Origin: Chitinophaga varians
Lineage (GTDB): Bacteria; Bacteroidota; Bacteroidia; Chitinophagales; Chitinophagaceae
Assembly (NCBI RefSeq): GCF_012641275.1
Contig: NZ_JABAIA010000004.1
Coordinates: forward strand, 620,001 to 684,000
Length of the DNA stretch: 64,000 bases
Reading direction: 5' to 3'
Position 1 is the first letter of the stretch; every line of letters starts with the position of its first letter. Below the pieces are notes generated by a model. It was not told the origin of the DNA. It saw only the letters and a program-made list of their open reading frames with translations, and did not search any database. Of this stretch, positions 1 through 8,732 are shown in pieces. Made by a program: the position numbers and the translations under genes.

Positions 1-298
1 GCGCCAGGTTGAGGGCGGACCCGGCGTCGCCGGCATTGCTGCCGTTGACAGAGTGAAAAGAAGGGGAGATGTACTGCAGCAGCTGGGTGATACTGGTCTG
101 AGGAGCGGTTTCCTGTAGTGATTTGATATCGATGATATCTACCGGTACGGGAGAATTGAGTTTGGTACGGTCGGCGCTGCGTGAGCCGACGATCTGTATT
201 TCTCCCAGTTGCCGGGTAGTGTCGGTCAGGTGTTTTTCCTGAGCCGACAGGCTGTGAAACAGCAGGGGGGCGGTGACAGTGAGTATAATTTTTTTCAT
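1..298 (-). CDS. TonB-dependent receptor, N-terminal part (runs off the window)
   Basis: Only the first 99 codons are in the window, starting at the ATG whose complement is 296-298. The protein opens with a signal peptide (MKKIILTVTAPLLFHSLSAQ) and then a plug-domain start with the typical stretch GEIQIVGSRSADRTKLNSPV and, further on, TSITQLLQYISP. This is the pattern of outer-membrane receptors that import ligands by TonB energy. No carboxypeptidase-regulatory domain precedes the plug, so it is not a SusC-type receptor. It lies 17 bases downstream of the cytochrome c peroxidase stop on the same strand and is probably cotranscribed. The ligand cannot be told. Confidence 0.8.
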   Translation of the reverse strand, partial: MKKIILTVTAPLLFHSLSAQEKHLTDTTRQLGEIQIVGSRSADRTKLNSPVPVDIIDIKSLQETAPQTSITQLLQYISPSFHSVNGSNAGDAGSALNLA

Positions 299-315
299 GC
301 GTTGGTTGATGATAG

Positions 316-1278
316 TTAAGGTCGATGTGTAAAGCGGTCGTCTGTCAGCGCTACCAGGAAGGCTTCCAGGTCTTGTATCTCCTGTTCGCTCAGGTTCAGT
401 GGTTTGCTCAGTGACAGGTCTCTGCCGATGCCGTCCGGTACGATGGCATTGGGATTATTATAGTAGGTGATCACTTCACGCAGGGTACGGAACATACCGT
501 TATGCATATACGGAGCGGTGACCGCTACGTTGCGCAGGCCCGGCACCTTGAAAAAACCTTTGTAATGTTCATCTTTGGTAATCTCATAGCGGCCGGCATC
601 GTTGAGTGTGGTACCGTTATACAGACCGATGTTTTTGAAACGGTCGGCCGTAAAGTCTTCTCCGGAGTGGCAGTTGTTGCAGTTGGCTTTACCGATGAAC
701 AATATCCTGCCGCGTTTAGCCGGTTCCGTGAGTGCGTTGTCGTCGCCGGCGATGAAGCGGTCGTAGGGGCTGTTGGCCGTTTCGAGCGTTTTCTCGTAGG
801 CTGCCAGCGCCTGTGTGATATTGGCGGCGGTGGCGGGGCTGCCGAACACCTGCCGGAACAATTGTTGGTACCGCTGGCTGGCATTGAGCCGTTGAACAGC
901 TTCTTCGATGGACAGTCCCATTTCATCCGGGTTGATGATAGGCTGCAATGCCTGGGCTTCCAGCGTGGCAGCGCGGCCATCCCAGAAATAGTTGGGCCTT
1001 CCGGAGAGATTGGTGATACCGGGCGTATTCCTTTTGGTGGGCGTGCGGTGGATACCCAGGCTTAAAGCGGCGGTATCCGCAAAGCCATGTTGCGGCTGAT
1101 GGCAGGAGGCGCAGCTGATCGTTTTGTCTTTTGATAACAGGGTCTCAAAAAACAACTGTTCCCCCAGTTGTGCTTTCGTGGGGGGATCACCGGTAGCTGC
1201 GTCGTTGCGGAAACCGGCGAGGGTAACGCAAAGGCACAGCACACCCATTAAAATGAAAATCATTTTTCGAGGAGCCAT
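316..1278 (-). CDS. Di-haem cytochrome c peroxidase (CcpA/MauG family)
   Basis: Predicted 320-residue exported protein with an N-terminal hydrophobic segment (residues 6-22). Two haem c sites are visible: CASCH at residues 56-60 and CNNCH at 200-204. The C-terminal stretch APYMHNGMFRTLREVITYYN is typical of bacterial di-haem peroxidases. These enzymes reduce hydrogen peroxide with electrons from small cytochromes in the periplasm; MauG/MbnH relatives instead oxidise protein or peptide substrates. Length fits the family. It is followed after 17 bases by a TonB-dependent receptor, and a YceI and a TlpA-like gene lie upstream on the same strand, suggesting an envelope redox role. Peroxidase versus MauG-like activity cannot be settled from sequence reading alone. 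Confidence 0.9.
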   Translation of the reverse strand: MAPRKMIFILMGVLCLCVTLAGFRNDAATGDPPTKAQLGEQLFFETLLSKDKTISCASCHQPQHGFADTAALSLGIHRTPTKRNTPGITNLSGRPNYFWDGRAATLEAQALQPIINPDEMGLSIEEAVQRLNASQRYQQLFRQVFGSPATAANITQALAAYEKTLETANSPYDRFIAGDDNALTEPAKRGRILFIGKANCNNCHSGEDFTADRFKNIGLYNGTTLNDAGRYEITKDEHYKGFFKVPGLRNVAVTAPYMHNGMFRTLREVITYYNNPNAIVPDGIGRDLSLSKPLNLSEQEIQDLEAFLVALTDDRFTHRP

Positions 1279-1445
1279 TGAAACGTAAAAATTTGAAAAA
1301 TTGGATGTTTACCTTTTAGCCAATAGGGTAAAGAGGTGTTTGCTGTTAACGTCCGTGCTGTAAATAGATAGAATGGCAGTGGTTTGGTGGGTGGTGGGCT
1401 GCCTGTGGTTGATTAGCTGTTGGTTAATCTGATTTTGGCATTCCC

Positions 1446-1475
1446 GGGAGAGCGGGCGATGGTGCCTGCTCTCCC
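1446..1475 (-). terminator. Stable hairpin downstream of the yceI gene
   Basis: Arms GGGAGAGCGGGC (1446-1457) and GCCTGCTCTCCC (1464-1475) pair over 12 positions with one G-U pair and a 6-base loop. It lies about 45 bases after the YceI stop codon. There is no strong T run on either side, so termination is plausible but not proven. The remainder of 1279-1520 shows nothing further I can name. Confidence 0.4.
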
Positions 1476-1520
1476 CAGGAATTATAATGGGGGTAAGTAG
1501 TAATGGACGGAGGAGGGTAA

Positions 1521-2165
1521 TTACTGAGCGTTTGCAACCAGTTCCACGGTGAGATCGAAATCATCGTAGATGGCTTTGTCGCCTATGCCTTCAAAGAAGT
1601 TTTTGGAACCGTAACGGATGTTGTATTTGGTACGGTCTACCTTAATGTCCGCTTTGGCAGTCAGTTTGTTGCCTGCAACAGCTACGGTGGCAGGGAAGGT
1701 GATCGGGTTGGTAATGCCTTTGATAGTCAGGTTACCGGTAATGTCGTATTTACCGTTGCCTTTAGACGCTACTTTCGTGATCACGAAATTGGCAGCAGGG
1801 TATTTCTCTACGCCGAAGAAGTCTTCGCTTTTCAGGTGGCCCACCAGTTTAGCGTTACCGTCTGCATCTTTGATGTCGGTAACTGCGATGCTGCGGGTGT
1901 CGAGGGAGAAATTACCACCTTTCAGTACGTTGTTCTCTACGTCCAGTTTGCCGTCGGCGACATTGATAGTGCCGCTGTGCTGACCGGTTACTTTTTTGCC
2001 TACCCAGAACAGTTTACTCTGGGATTTGTCTACCTGGAAGGCAGTGGCTTTCTTAGTGCTGGTAACAGCTTTTGCAGGTTTGTTGTCGCCGGCAGCAGCA
2101 GGAGAGGTTAAAGACATCAGTATGATGGCGCTTCCCATGAATACCAAGGATACTAATCGTTGCAT
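1521..2165 (-). CDS. Exported YceI-family protein
   Basis: Predicted 214 residues, with a signal peptide ending near SPAAAGDNK (about residue 26). The body is a YceI domain: FQVDKSQSKLFWVGKKVTG at the start, GHLKSEDFFGVEKYP in the middle, then GNLTIKGITNPITFP and RYGSKNFFEGIGDKAIYDD at the end. YceI proteins are lipocalin-like barrels that bind isoprenoid or quinone-like lipids in the periplasm. It has its own gaps on both sides (242 and 78 bases) and lies between a TlpA-like gene and a cytochrome c peroxidase. A second, signal-less YceI paralogue is at 17950. Confidence 0.92.
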   Translation of the reverse strand: MQRLVSLVFMGSAIILMSLTSPAAAGDNKPAKAVTSTKKATAFQVDKSQSKLFWVGKKVTGQHSGTINVADGKLDVENNVLKGGNFSLDTRSIAVTDIKDADGNAKLVGHLKSEDFFGVEKYPAANFVITKVASKGNGKYDITGNLTIKGITNPITFPATVAVAGNKLTAKADIKVDRTKYNIRYGSKNFFEGIGDKAIYDDFDLTVELVANAQ

Positions 2166-2243
2166 ATGTGTGTGTTTAAATTTGCTGCAAAGTAGGTTGA
2201 TTTACGGAGAAGCATTTGCGCAAAGCGGAAAAAAAACGTTAAA

Positions 2244-3497
2244 TTATTTTTCAGCTATCAGCTCGTCCAGGTCTTTGTTCCATTTGGCTACATAATCCTG
2301 GTAATATTTTCCGGTGATTTCGCCGGTATAGCCGGTATGTATCTGTCTTACTTCTCCTTTACGGTCTATAAGGATGGTGGTGGGAAAGGCCATCATGCGG
2401 TTGAGCGCCGGTAATTTCTCTGACGCCACTTTCTTATCAGCAATGCCACCAAAAAGAATATCATATTGTATGTTGTATTTTTCTTTGAGTTTACCCAGCG
2501 TATAGCGGGCGTATTCCAGGTCGTCTTTCTGTTCAAAACCAATAGCGATCGCTTCTACGCCCCTGTCTTTATTTTTGTTGTACCACGGGGAGAGGAAAGA
2601 TGTCTGGTCAGTACAGTTGGGACACCAGGTGCCGATGATTTCCACGATCACCACTTTGCCTTTATATTTTTCATCGCTGAGGGAAACTGTTTTGCCGTCC
2701 AGATCGGGAAGGGTGAAGTCCAGTTTTTTGTAGCCTTCTTTCAGGAACGTGAGTTTGTATGGGTCTGGCAGTTCCGCGCCTGCGTTTTTGCTGCCATCGA
2801 ATTTGATGTTATTATAGATGCCCAGGCTAAGCTCTCCTGTCAGGGACTTGTCATCATTTATTTTTCCTTTGATGTAGATGGGGCTGGGGCCGGTGAATCC
2901 GGACAACTCAAACTCGTCGCCATGCACGGTGCCTTCCAGTTCGCGGCTGTCGCCCACTACAGACATGATTACGCCGGTCAGTTTGTTGCCCTGTTGTTTT
3001 AGCAGGCCAACGCGGTTGGGCGTAGGTTCTTTACTGTAGATGGTCAGGTCCCATTTGCCGCTGATATCATGTTGCGGGGCTGCCTCCGTGCCGGGCGGCG
3101 CAAAGCGGTAGTTCTGGCCGTATTCAGCGGAGAAGGGGAGGGCGTTGCCCCTGAAATTGGGCACCAGGCTGCGGTATTCGCCGGTGATTTTACCGTCGTC
3201 TTCTATTTTGGCCACCAGTGCGGCGTCGTAGGTGTTCATTTTGATGAAGAGCGAGTCGGCGCCGATGCGTTGTACATGGAAGTCGTCACGGCGGGAGCCG
3301 TTGAGCAGCGTAAACACTGCGTGTTCCGGATCTTTGCCTTTCAGTTCAAAGTTAAAAGGCACCTGTGATTCGTTGAGGGTGAAAACGCCGCGCCAGATGC
3401 CTTCCCGGACAAATGGTTTGTCGGGCGTAGCGGCAGCGGCGCCCAGAAGTGTGACAGACAACAAGCCTGTGAGCAAGAAAGACTTATGTGTTTTCAT
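2244..3497 (-). CDS. TlpA-like thioredoxin-fold disulfide reductase
   Basis: I start at the ATG complementary to 3495-3497 (MKTHKSFLLTGLLSVTLLGA), because this gives a normal signal peptide, whereas the 33 extra upstream codons do not. The 417-residue product has a beta-rich N-terminal region of about 250 residues, then a TlpA/AhpC-type domain: DLDGKTVSLSDEKYKGKVVI followed by the active site WCPNC. Such proteins reduce disulfides in the Bacteroidota periplasm. The long N-terminal part has no name I recognise but is common in TlpA-like proteins of this phylum. Adjacent YceI and cytochrome peroxidase genes fit an envelope redox setting. Confidence 0.87.
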   Translation of the reverse strand: MKTHKSFLLTGLLSVTLLGAAAATPDKPFVREGIWRGVFTLNESQVPFNFELKGKDPEHAVFTLLNGSRRDDFHVQRIGADSLFIKMNTYDAALVAKIEDDGKITGEYRSLVPNFRGNALPFSAEYGQNYRFAPPGTEAAPQHDISGKWDLTIYSKEPTPNRVGLLKQQGNKLTGVIMSVVGDSRELEGTVHGDEFELSGFTGPSPIYIKGKINDDKSLTGELSLGIYNNIKFDGSKNAGAELPDPYKLTFLKEGYKKLDFTLPDLDGKTVSLSDEKYKGKVVIVEIIGTWCPNCTDQTSFLSPWYNKNKDRGVEAIAIGFEQKDDLEYARYTLGKLKEKYNIQYDILFGGIADKKVASEKLPALNRMMAFPTTILIDRKGEVRQIHTGYTGEITGKYYQDYVAKWNKDLDELIAEK

Positions 3498-4105
3498 GGG
3501 TTTTATATTTGGTTGAGAAAAATCTGCTTGTACATACACAGGGAGGCGCTGTGCCCGGCCGGAGCCGGAGCGGAGATGCATGGAAATACCTGCCACTGAC
3601 AGAAAGTCCCACAGCGGTCCCCTGCGCAGGACAATGACGCTGTACCACTGTAACGCCTATACGATACAGGAAACAGGCATTCATCGCCCGGAGGGCAAAA
3701 AATGAAAAAGAAAAACAATGAAAAAGAAAAACTAAAGGATATCGCTGACAGGTATATCAGCCAATATCAACATCCCAAAATCCCGGTATCAACAGCACCT
3801 TGCTGACAGGGAAACCTGTCCATACCGACATTTTAAAATGGCTACATGATGTAAGGACAACATCGAAAGAAGTAAACTGCTCGTTTCATGCTAATTATTT
3901 TATAGCTCCGCAAATTGATGGTGGTGGCATAAACTAATTAACGGTGGGCTTAATTAGGTGTGATAAAACAAAGATAGGAGGGGCTGTTTATATTTCCAAA
4001 TAAAAGTCTATAATTTTTGTAGACTATTATTGTTTTTATACGCGCAGCCGCGACCCTGCTATCTTTCATTAATATGACCTACCTTTGCGGTTTAAATAAC
4101 CGGTT
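3498..4105. other. 608-base gene-free region with two dyads
   Basis: This region separates the minus-strand TlpA-like gene from the radical SAM gene and holds no convincing ORF. Two perfect inverted repeats are visible: CTAATTAA (3934-3941) with TTAATTAG (3950-3957), and AGTCTA (4005-4010) with TAGACT (4020-4025). Both are AT-rich and lie upstream of the radical SAM promoter, so they could be operator sites. The stretch 3500-3720 looks like ordinary spacer. Confidence 0.45.
4080..4087 (+). promoter_or_regulatory. -7 element of the radical SAM gene
   Basis: TACCTTTG matches the Bacteroidota -7 consensus TAnnTTTG exactly. No TTTG is found 19 bases upstream, so the -33 element is weak or absent. 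Transcription would start near 4094, only about 12 bases before the TTG start codon at 4106, giving a very short leader. Confidence 0.5.
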
Positions 4106-6307
4106 TTGAGTCATTCTGTTTTTTTAATAACACCGCCATTTACACAGCTGAACACGCCCTATCCGGCCACAGCCTACCTGAAAGGGTTCCTGAACACAAA
4201 AGGGATCAGCGCTTTCCAGGCTGACCTGGGTATAGAAGTAACGCTGGCTTTATTTTCAAAACAGGGCTTACAGGAGTTGTTTGACAGTATCACCGCAGAA
4301 CCGCCGGCAACGCTTTCTGAAAACGCTGCCCGTATTATAGCGCTGCAGGACGACTATGTCAATACTATCGACGCGGTTATTTTGTTTTTACAGGGCCGCA
4401 ACCCCACGCTGGCCCATCAGATCAGCAAAAGGGATTTTCTGCCGGAAGCCTCCCGCTTTGCGCAGCTGGACGACCTGCACTGGGCTTTCGGCTCCATGGG
4501 CACTCAGGACAGGGCTAAACACCTGGCCACCATGTACCTGGAAGACCTGTCGGACCTGATCATGGAATGTGTGGACCCGCATTTTGGCTTTAGCCGGTAC
4601 GCAGAGCGCCTGAGCCGCTCTGCCAACAGCTTTGATGAGTTGTACGACGCTCTGCATGAAGGATATACCTATGTGGACCACATCCTGACAGACCTGCTGG
4701 CAGCCCGCATGGAAGCGGTGCAACCCTCGCTGGTAGCTATTTCTGTGCCTTTTCCGGGCAACCTGTACGCCGCTTTCCGCTGCGGACAATGGATAAAAGA
4801 ACATTATCCGCAAGTGAAAATAGCGATGGGCGGCGGGTTTCCCAATACAGAGCTGCGCTCCCTCAGTGATCCGCGGGTGTTTGAATTCATCGACTTCATC
4901 ACCCTCGATGACGGCGAAGCGCCTATGGAGAACCTGTTTCAGTACCTCCAGGGCCAAAAAGCCCTCGAAGAGCTGAAACGTACCTTCCTGCTGCAGGACG
5001 GAAAAGTGACATATATTAATAATGCGTCCTGCCATGATTACAAACAAAGCCAGGTAGGTACGCCCGACTACAGCGATCTGCTGCTGGACCAGTACATATC
5101 GGCCATAGAAGTGGTGAACCCGATGCACAGCCTCTGGAGCGACGGGCGCTGGAACAAACTCACCATGGCCCATGGCTGCTACTGGGGCAAATGTACTTTC
5201 TGTGATATTTCACTGGACTATATACGCGTGTACGAGCCGATAGCGGCCGCCATGCTGTGCGACCGTATGGAGACCATCATCGCGCAGACAGGCCAGAACG
5301 GTTTCCACTTCGTGGACGAAGCCGCACCACCTGCGCTCATGCGCGCTTTGGCGCTGGAAATCATCCGGCGCAAGCTCACCGTCACCTGGTGGACCAACAT
5401 CCGTTTTGAGAAAAGTTTTACGCGCGATCTCTGCCTGTTGCTTAAAGCATCCGGTTGTATTGCCGTATCAGGCGGACTGGAAGTCGCCTCTGACCGGTTG
5501 CTGGGCCTTATCCAGAAAGGAATCACCGTGGCGCAGGTAGCACGGGTGAACCGCCACTTCACGGAAGCAGGCATCATGGTGCATGCCTACCTGATGTACG
5601 GCTTCCCCACACAGACAGCACAGGAGACCATCGATTCCCTGGAAATGGTACGGCAGATGTTTGCCGCCGGCATCCTGCAATCCGCCTTCTGGCATCAGTT
5701 CACCATGACCGCCCACAGCCCGGTAGGGCTGGACCCCGCCAAATACAACGTGCAGAAAGAGACCGAGGCCGTCGGCACTTTTGCCAACAACGATATCATG
5801 CATGTTGATCCCACCGGGGCAGACCATGAAAGCTTTAGCTTCGGCCTGAAAAAATCATTGCTCAATTTTATGCATGGCACCTGCCTGGATTACCCATTGC
5901 AGAAATGGTTTGAGTTCAAAGTACCCAAAACCAGCGTAGCACCGGATTTCATCACCAAAGCACTGATGGAGGAAGAAGCAGGCGCCATCAAACCCACCAG
6001 CAAAGTAGTGTTCCTCGGCAAACAGCCGTCCATGGAGGTGATCACCAAATCCAAGAAAGGCAGCACCTGGGAAGTGGCGTCTTTCACTTTCCAGAACAAA
6101 AAAGAGAAGATGAATATCAGCGTGCCACCACCGCAAGGCGAATGGCTGGCCGGCGTGCTGGCGCAGGTAGCCGTGGCTAACCCTAAGACCTATACGTTGC
6201 AGGAGCTGAAAGACAGTTATGAAGCCGCAGGCCTGGAGGACTTTGAACTTTTCTGGGACAACAAACCGGTGAATACCCTCTACCGGTCAGGTTTGTTGAA
6301 GTTGTAG
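4106..6307 (+). CDS. B12-binding radical SAM protein
   Basis: Predicted 733 residues. The N-terminus (SVFLITPPFTQLNTPYPATA) and the later GGGFPNTELR stretch look like a cobalamin-binding Rossmann domain, followed by a radical SAM domain. The cluster-binding cysteines are C358, C363 and C366 (HGCYWGKCTFC), a CX4CX2C spacing rather than the usual CX3CX2C. The start must be TTG at 4106: an in-frame TAA lies at 4097-4099 with only CCG GTT between, and no ATG follows before the B12 domain. Family members carry out methylations and rearrangements on complex substrates; the substrate here is unknown. The neighbouring genes give no pathway. Confidence 0.85.
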   Translation: MSHSVFLITPPFTQLNTPYPATAYLKGFLNTKGISAFQADLGIEVTLALFSKQGLQELFDSITAEPPATLSENAARIIALQDDYVNTIDAVILFLQGRNPTLAHQISKRDFLPEASRFAQLDDLHWAFGSMGTQDRAKHLATMYLEDLSDLIMECVDPHFGFSRYAERLSRSANSFDELYDALHEGYTYVDHILTDLLAARMEAVQPSLVAISVPFPGNLYAAFRCGQWIKEHYPQVKIAMGGGFPNTELRSLSDPRVFEFIDFITLDDGEAPMENLFQYLQGQKALEELKRTFLLQDGKVTYINNASCHDYKQSQVGTPDYSDLLLDQYISAIEVVNPMHSLWSDGRWNKLTMAHGCYWGKCTFCDISLDYIRVYEPIAAAMLCDRMETIIAQTGQNGFHFVDEAAPPALMRALALEIIRRKLTVTWWTNIRFEKSFTRDLCLLLKASGCIAVSGGLEVASDRLLGLIQKGITVAQVARVNRHFTEAGIMVHAYLMYGFPTQTAQETIDSLEMVRQMFAAGILQSAFWHQFTMTAHSPVGLDPAKYNVQKETEAVGTFANNDIMHVDPTGADHESFSFGLKKSLLNFMHGTCLDYPLQKWFEFKVPKTSVAPDFITKALMEEEAGAIKPTSKVVFLGKQPSMEVITKSKKGSTWEVASFTFQNKKEKMNISVPPPQGEWLAGVLAQVAVANPKTYTLQELKDSYEAAGLEDFELFWDNKPVNTLYRSGLLKL

Positions 6308-6377
6308 CAACAGATAAATGGCCATCTTCTGAAAAAAAATATAATATCTTGCGGAGGAAAATTCACACCTCAAAGCA

Positions 6378-8630
6378 ATGAAAAGACCTGTTTCTGTCCC
6401 CGAAGGCGCCGTCTACAACGAAGCCGACAAAGAATGGCTCCTTGGTGAAACCAATGAAAACAACCAACGTATTGGCCCCTGGAAAAAATGGCATACAGAT
6501 GGCTATCTCTGGGAAACGATCGATTACCGGGAAGGTATCCCTCCTTATCCTACCCAACGCTTTCACCCTGATGGCACCCTATCACAGGCTGGTGAATGGT
6601 ATGGCGGCGATAAATATATAGGCCCGCTGCGCCTGATAAAAAGTGACAATCCCACGCCTGAATATTTTCCTCCCGATAATGCTGCCAATGTATGGGCCGC
6701 GGAATTTGATTATGAGGATGAATTCATTTACAATGCCCAGCGTTATTTCGATAAAGACAATAATGAGGTAAGCTCTGACGGAGACCTGCTGCCTGCGAGG
6801 CCTGCGAATGTGCCCGCACGCGCGCATTTTATCAGGGCTGCCTATTCATCCACCAACTGGGTGATGGGCACTGTGGATACCCGTATCGCTGATTATATCG
6901 GAGAATATTATGAATGGGACCTGGACGGCAAGCCCGTGGTAAAAAGATTGTACAGCGCTTCCGGCAAAGTATTGGAAGAGTATAAGTATACCGATGGTGT
7001 ATTGAGAACATCCAATGTGTACGATAAAGACGTACCAAAGGACTCCGAGACATGCTACTACTACAGTGGTACAGCCGCACCGGTGGTGAAAACCCGGATA
7101 GTTTATCGTCATCAGGGCAAAGATGTGACTAACACCTATTTTGATAAAACGGGGCGGCAGCTTTATTCCGTACGAAGAGAAGAGTTGTCTCCCGTTCATA
7201 AACGAAGATATTTTAACGGTGAACTGGTTTGTGAAGGACATCTCTCCGAAGAAGATTTCTGCTTTCCGGAAAGCGCCGTCTACTATGCATCCGGCGGCGG
7301 CAAACTCATTGACTTTACCAATAACGGCGATGGCACCGGCACCTGGCGCCTGTATGATGCCACCGGAGAAGTAGTGCGGCAGCTTACCGTAACAGAAAAG
7401 GAGGACGATCATTTCCGTTTGATTGGCTGGGCAGCCTTTATGCCGTCATGGGGCGGCTATGATGCTCACACTGCCGACACCGACTGGGAAAGCGTGGAGT
7501 ACTTCTTCAACCGCTACTACGATGAACTCAATGCCAAACTGAAGCTACATGCGCTGGAAGTGCCGGCTTACCTGCAAAAAGAGCTGGACATTGTCAACTG
7601 GGAAACTATCGGCGCCTATCATAGCGACGGCGGCACTGAACTGCCTATTGCCATCAATGGTCTGCTGTCGGACGATGAAAAGGTAGTTGAAGTAGCTGAA
7701 AAAATGCTCTGGCCGGAGATTGAACAGCAGGGCGTGGTATATGAAGCTACCTATAAAGTAGCAGCCATCCTCGCACGCATGGTGCCTCACTATCCGCACC
7801 TGCCGGCCGTGCAGCTGCGACTGGTGAAATTTCTGTACGATATCCTTGACTTGCCTTACATCACCGAGCAGACTGATTTGTATAAAGAACTATTGGGAGC
7901 TGTTGCGCCGTTGGAGCCTATGCTGCTGCAATGGGCCGTAGGCAGTGATACTGACATGGCGCGTATCGCGCAATATATCCTGATGTATGCCGGCCAAGAG
8001 GCCACAGAGCAGTTCCTGCTGGAAGAATCGCGAAACACAAGCTACAGCAGTACCAGGAGAGGATACGCCGTCTATTCCCTGTCAGGCTTCTATCTCAACA
8101 AAGACCAGCGAGATAGGCTGCTGACATCCTTTTCTGCCGCATTGGGCGCAGAAGGAGATGCATTTGTGCGTTTTGTGCTGGCCGCACAACTGGTGCTGCT
8201 CACCGGTGCAGAAGCAGAAGATGCCTGGTTGACAGAGTTACTGCATGCACTGGCCGACCACGAAGCGCTCGATCATGACTTCGGCAACATGATGCCATTC
8301 ATTGGGAATATCGATAACGCACATGAATATATTTTAGCAGTACTGCGTCAATCCAGGCCCGATGTACTGGAGAAGAACATCCTGCCCATTATAGAGGCAC
8401 TGCCCGCTGCTGACTCATTCAAACAGATCAGTTATCTGCAAACAATATTCGCTGTGTTGTTCAGCGATGAAGCCGCGCTGGAGGACATGACGCCGGTCAG
8501 GAAGAAGGCTTTGCTTGCAGCGGCAGACGCGGCGGCGAAGTCGCCGGGGTTTGTCAATTTACTGGAAGTGTTCAGGGAGTATGGATTGCCGCATGACGCG
8601 TATGCGTTGAGGCAATTGGCGGAAGCGTAA
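6378..8630 (+). CDS. Large uncharacterised protein with YwqK/MORN-like repeats and a helical C-terminal half
   Basis: Predicted 750 residues, no signal peptide. The first 350 or so residues contain short W/Y/G-rich units such as RIGPWKKWHTDGYLWE, GEYYEWDLDGKPVVKRLY and YFDKTGRQLYSV, which resemble YwqK/MORN-type repeats. The second half is rich in leucine, alanine and acidic residues and looks like HEAT-type helical repeats (for example VVEVAEKMLWPEIEQQG). I do not recognise a catalytic motif. YwqK-like repeats occur in immunity-type proteins, but no toxin gene lies next to it. It starts 70 bases after the radical SAM gene and could be cotranscribed with it. Confidence 0.65.
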   Translation: MKRPVSVPEGAVYNEADKEWLLGETNENNQRIGPWKKWHTDGYLWETIDYREGIPPYPTQRFHPDGTLSQAGEWYGGDKYIGPLRLIKSDNPTPEYFPPDNAANVWAAEFDYEDEFIYNAQRYFDKDNNEVSSDGDLLPARPANVPARAHFIRAAYSSTNWVMGTVDTRIADYIGEYYEWDLDGKPVVKRLYSASGKVLEEYKYTDGVLRTSNVYDKDVPKDSETCYYYSGTAAPVVKTRIVYRHQGKDVTNTYFDKTGRQLYSVRREELSPVHKRRYFNGELVCEGHLSEEDFCFPESAVYYASGGGKLIDFTNNGDGTGTWRLYDATGEVVRQLTVTEKEDDHFRLIGWAAFMPSWGGYDAHTADTDWESVEYFFNRYYDELNAKLKLHALEVPAYLQKELDIVNWETIGAYHSDGGTELPIAINGLLSDDEKVVEVAEKMLWPEIEQQGVVYEATYKVAAILARMVPHYPHLPAVQLRLVKFLYDILDLPYITEQTDLYKELLGAVAPLEPMLLQWAVGSDTDMARIAQYILMYAGQEATEQFLLEESRNTSYSSTRRGYAVYSLSGFYLNKDQRDRLLTSFSAALGAEGDAFVRFVLAAQLVLLTGAEAEDAWLTELLHALADHEALDHDFGNMMPFIGNIDNAHEYILAVLRQSRPDVLEKNILPIIEALPAADSFKQISYLQTIFAVLFSDEAALEDMTPVRKKALLAAADAAAKSPGFVNLLEVFREYGLPHDAYALRQLAEA

Positions 8631-8732
8631 GATGGATATCCATTTATTCTATTTACTTTTATCAATAGAAGACTGGGAAGACGTTGGGCTGCCTCGTTAC
8701 AATATTGTTAAATCCACATTGCGGTAAACAAG

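Noticed and set aside
3498..3718. Short minus-strand frames upstream of the TlpA-like gene
   Set aside because: They have odd composition, no signal peptide or motif, and the clear signal peptide starts at 3497.
4388..5173. A 261-codon open frame on the minus strand inside the radical SAM gene
   Set aside because: It is antisense to a well-supported gene, has no family motifs and a composition expected of a shadow frame.
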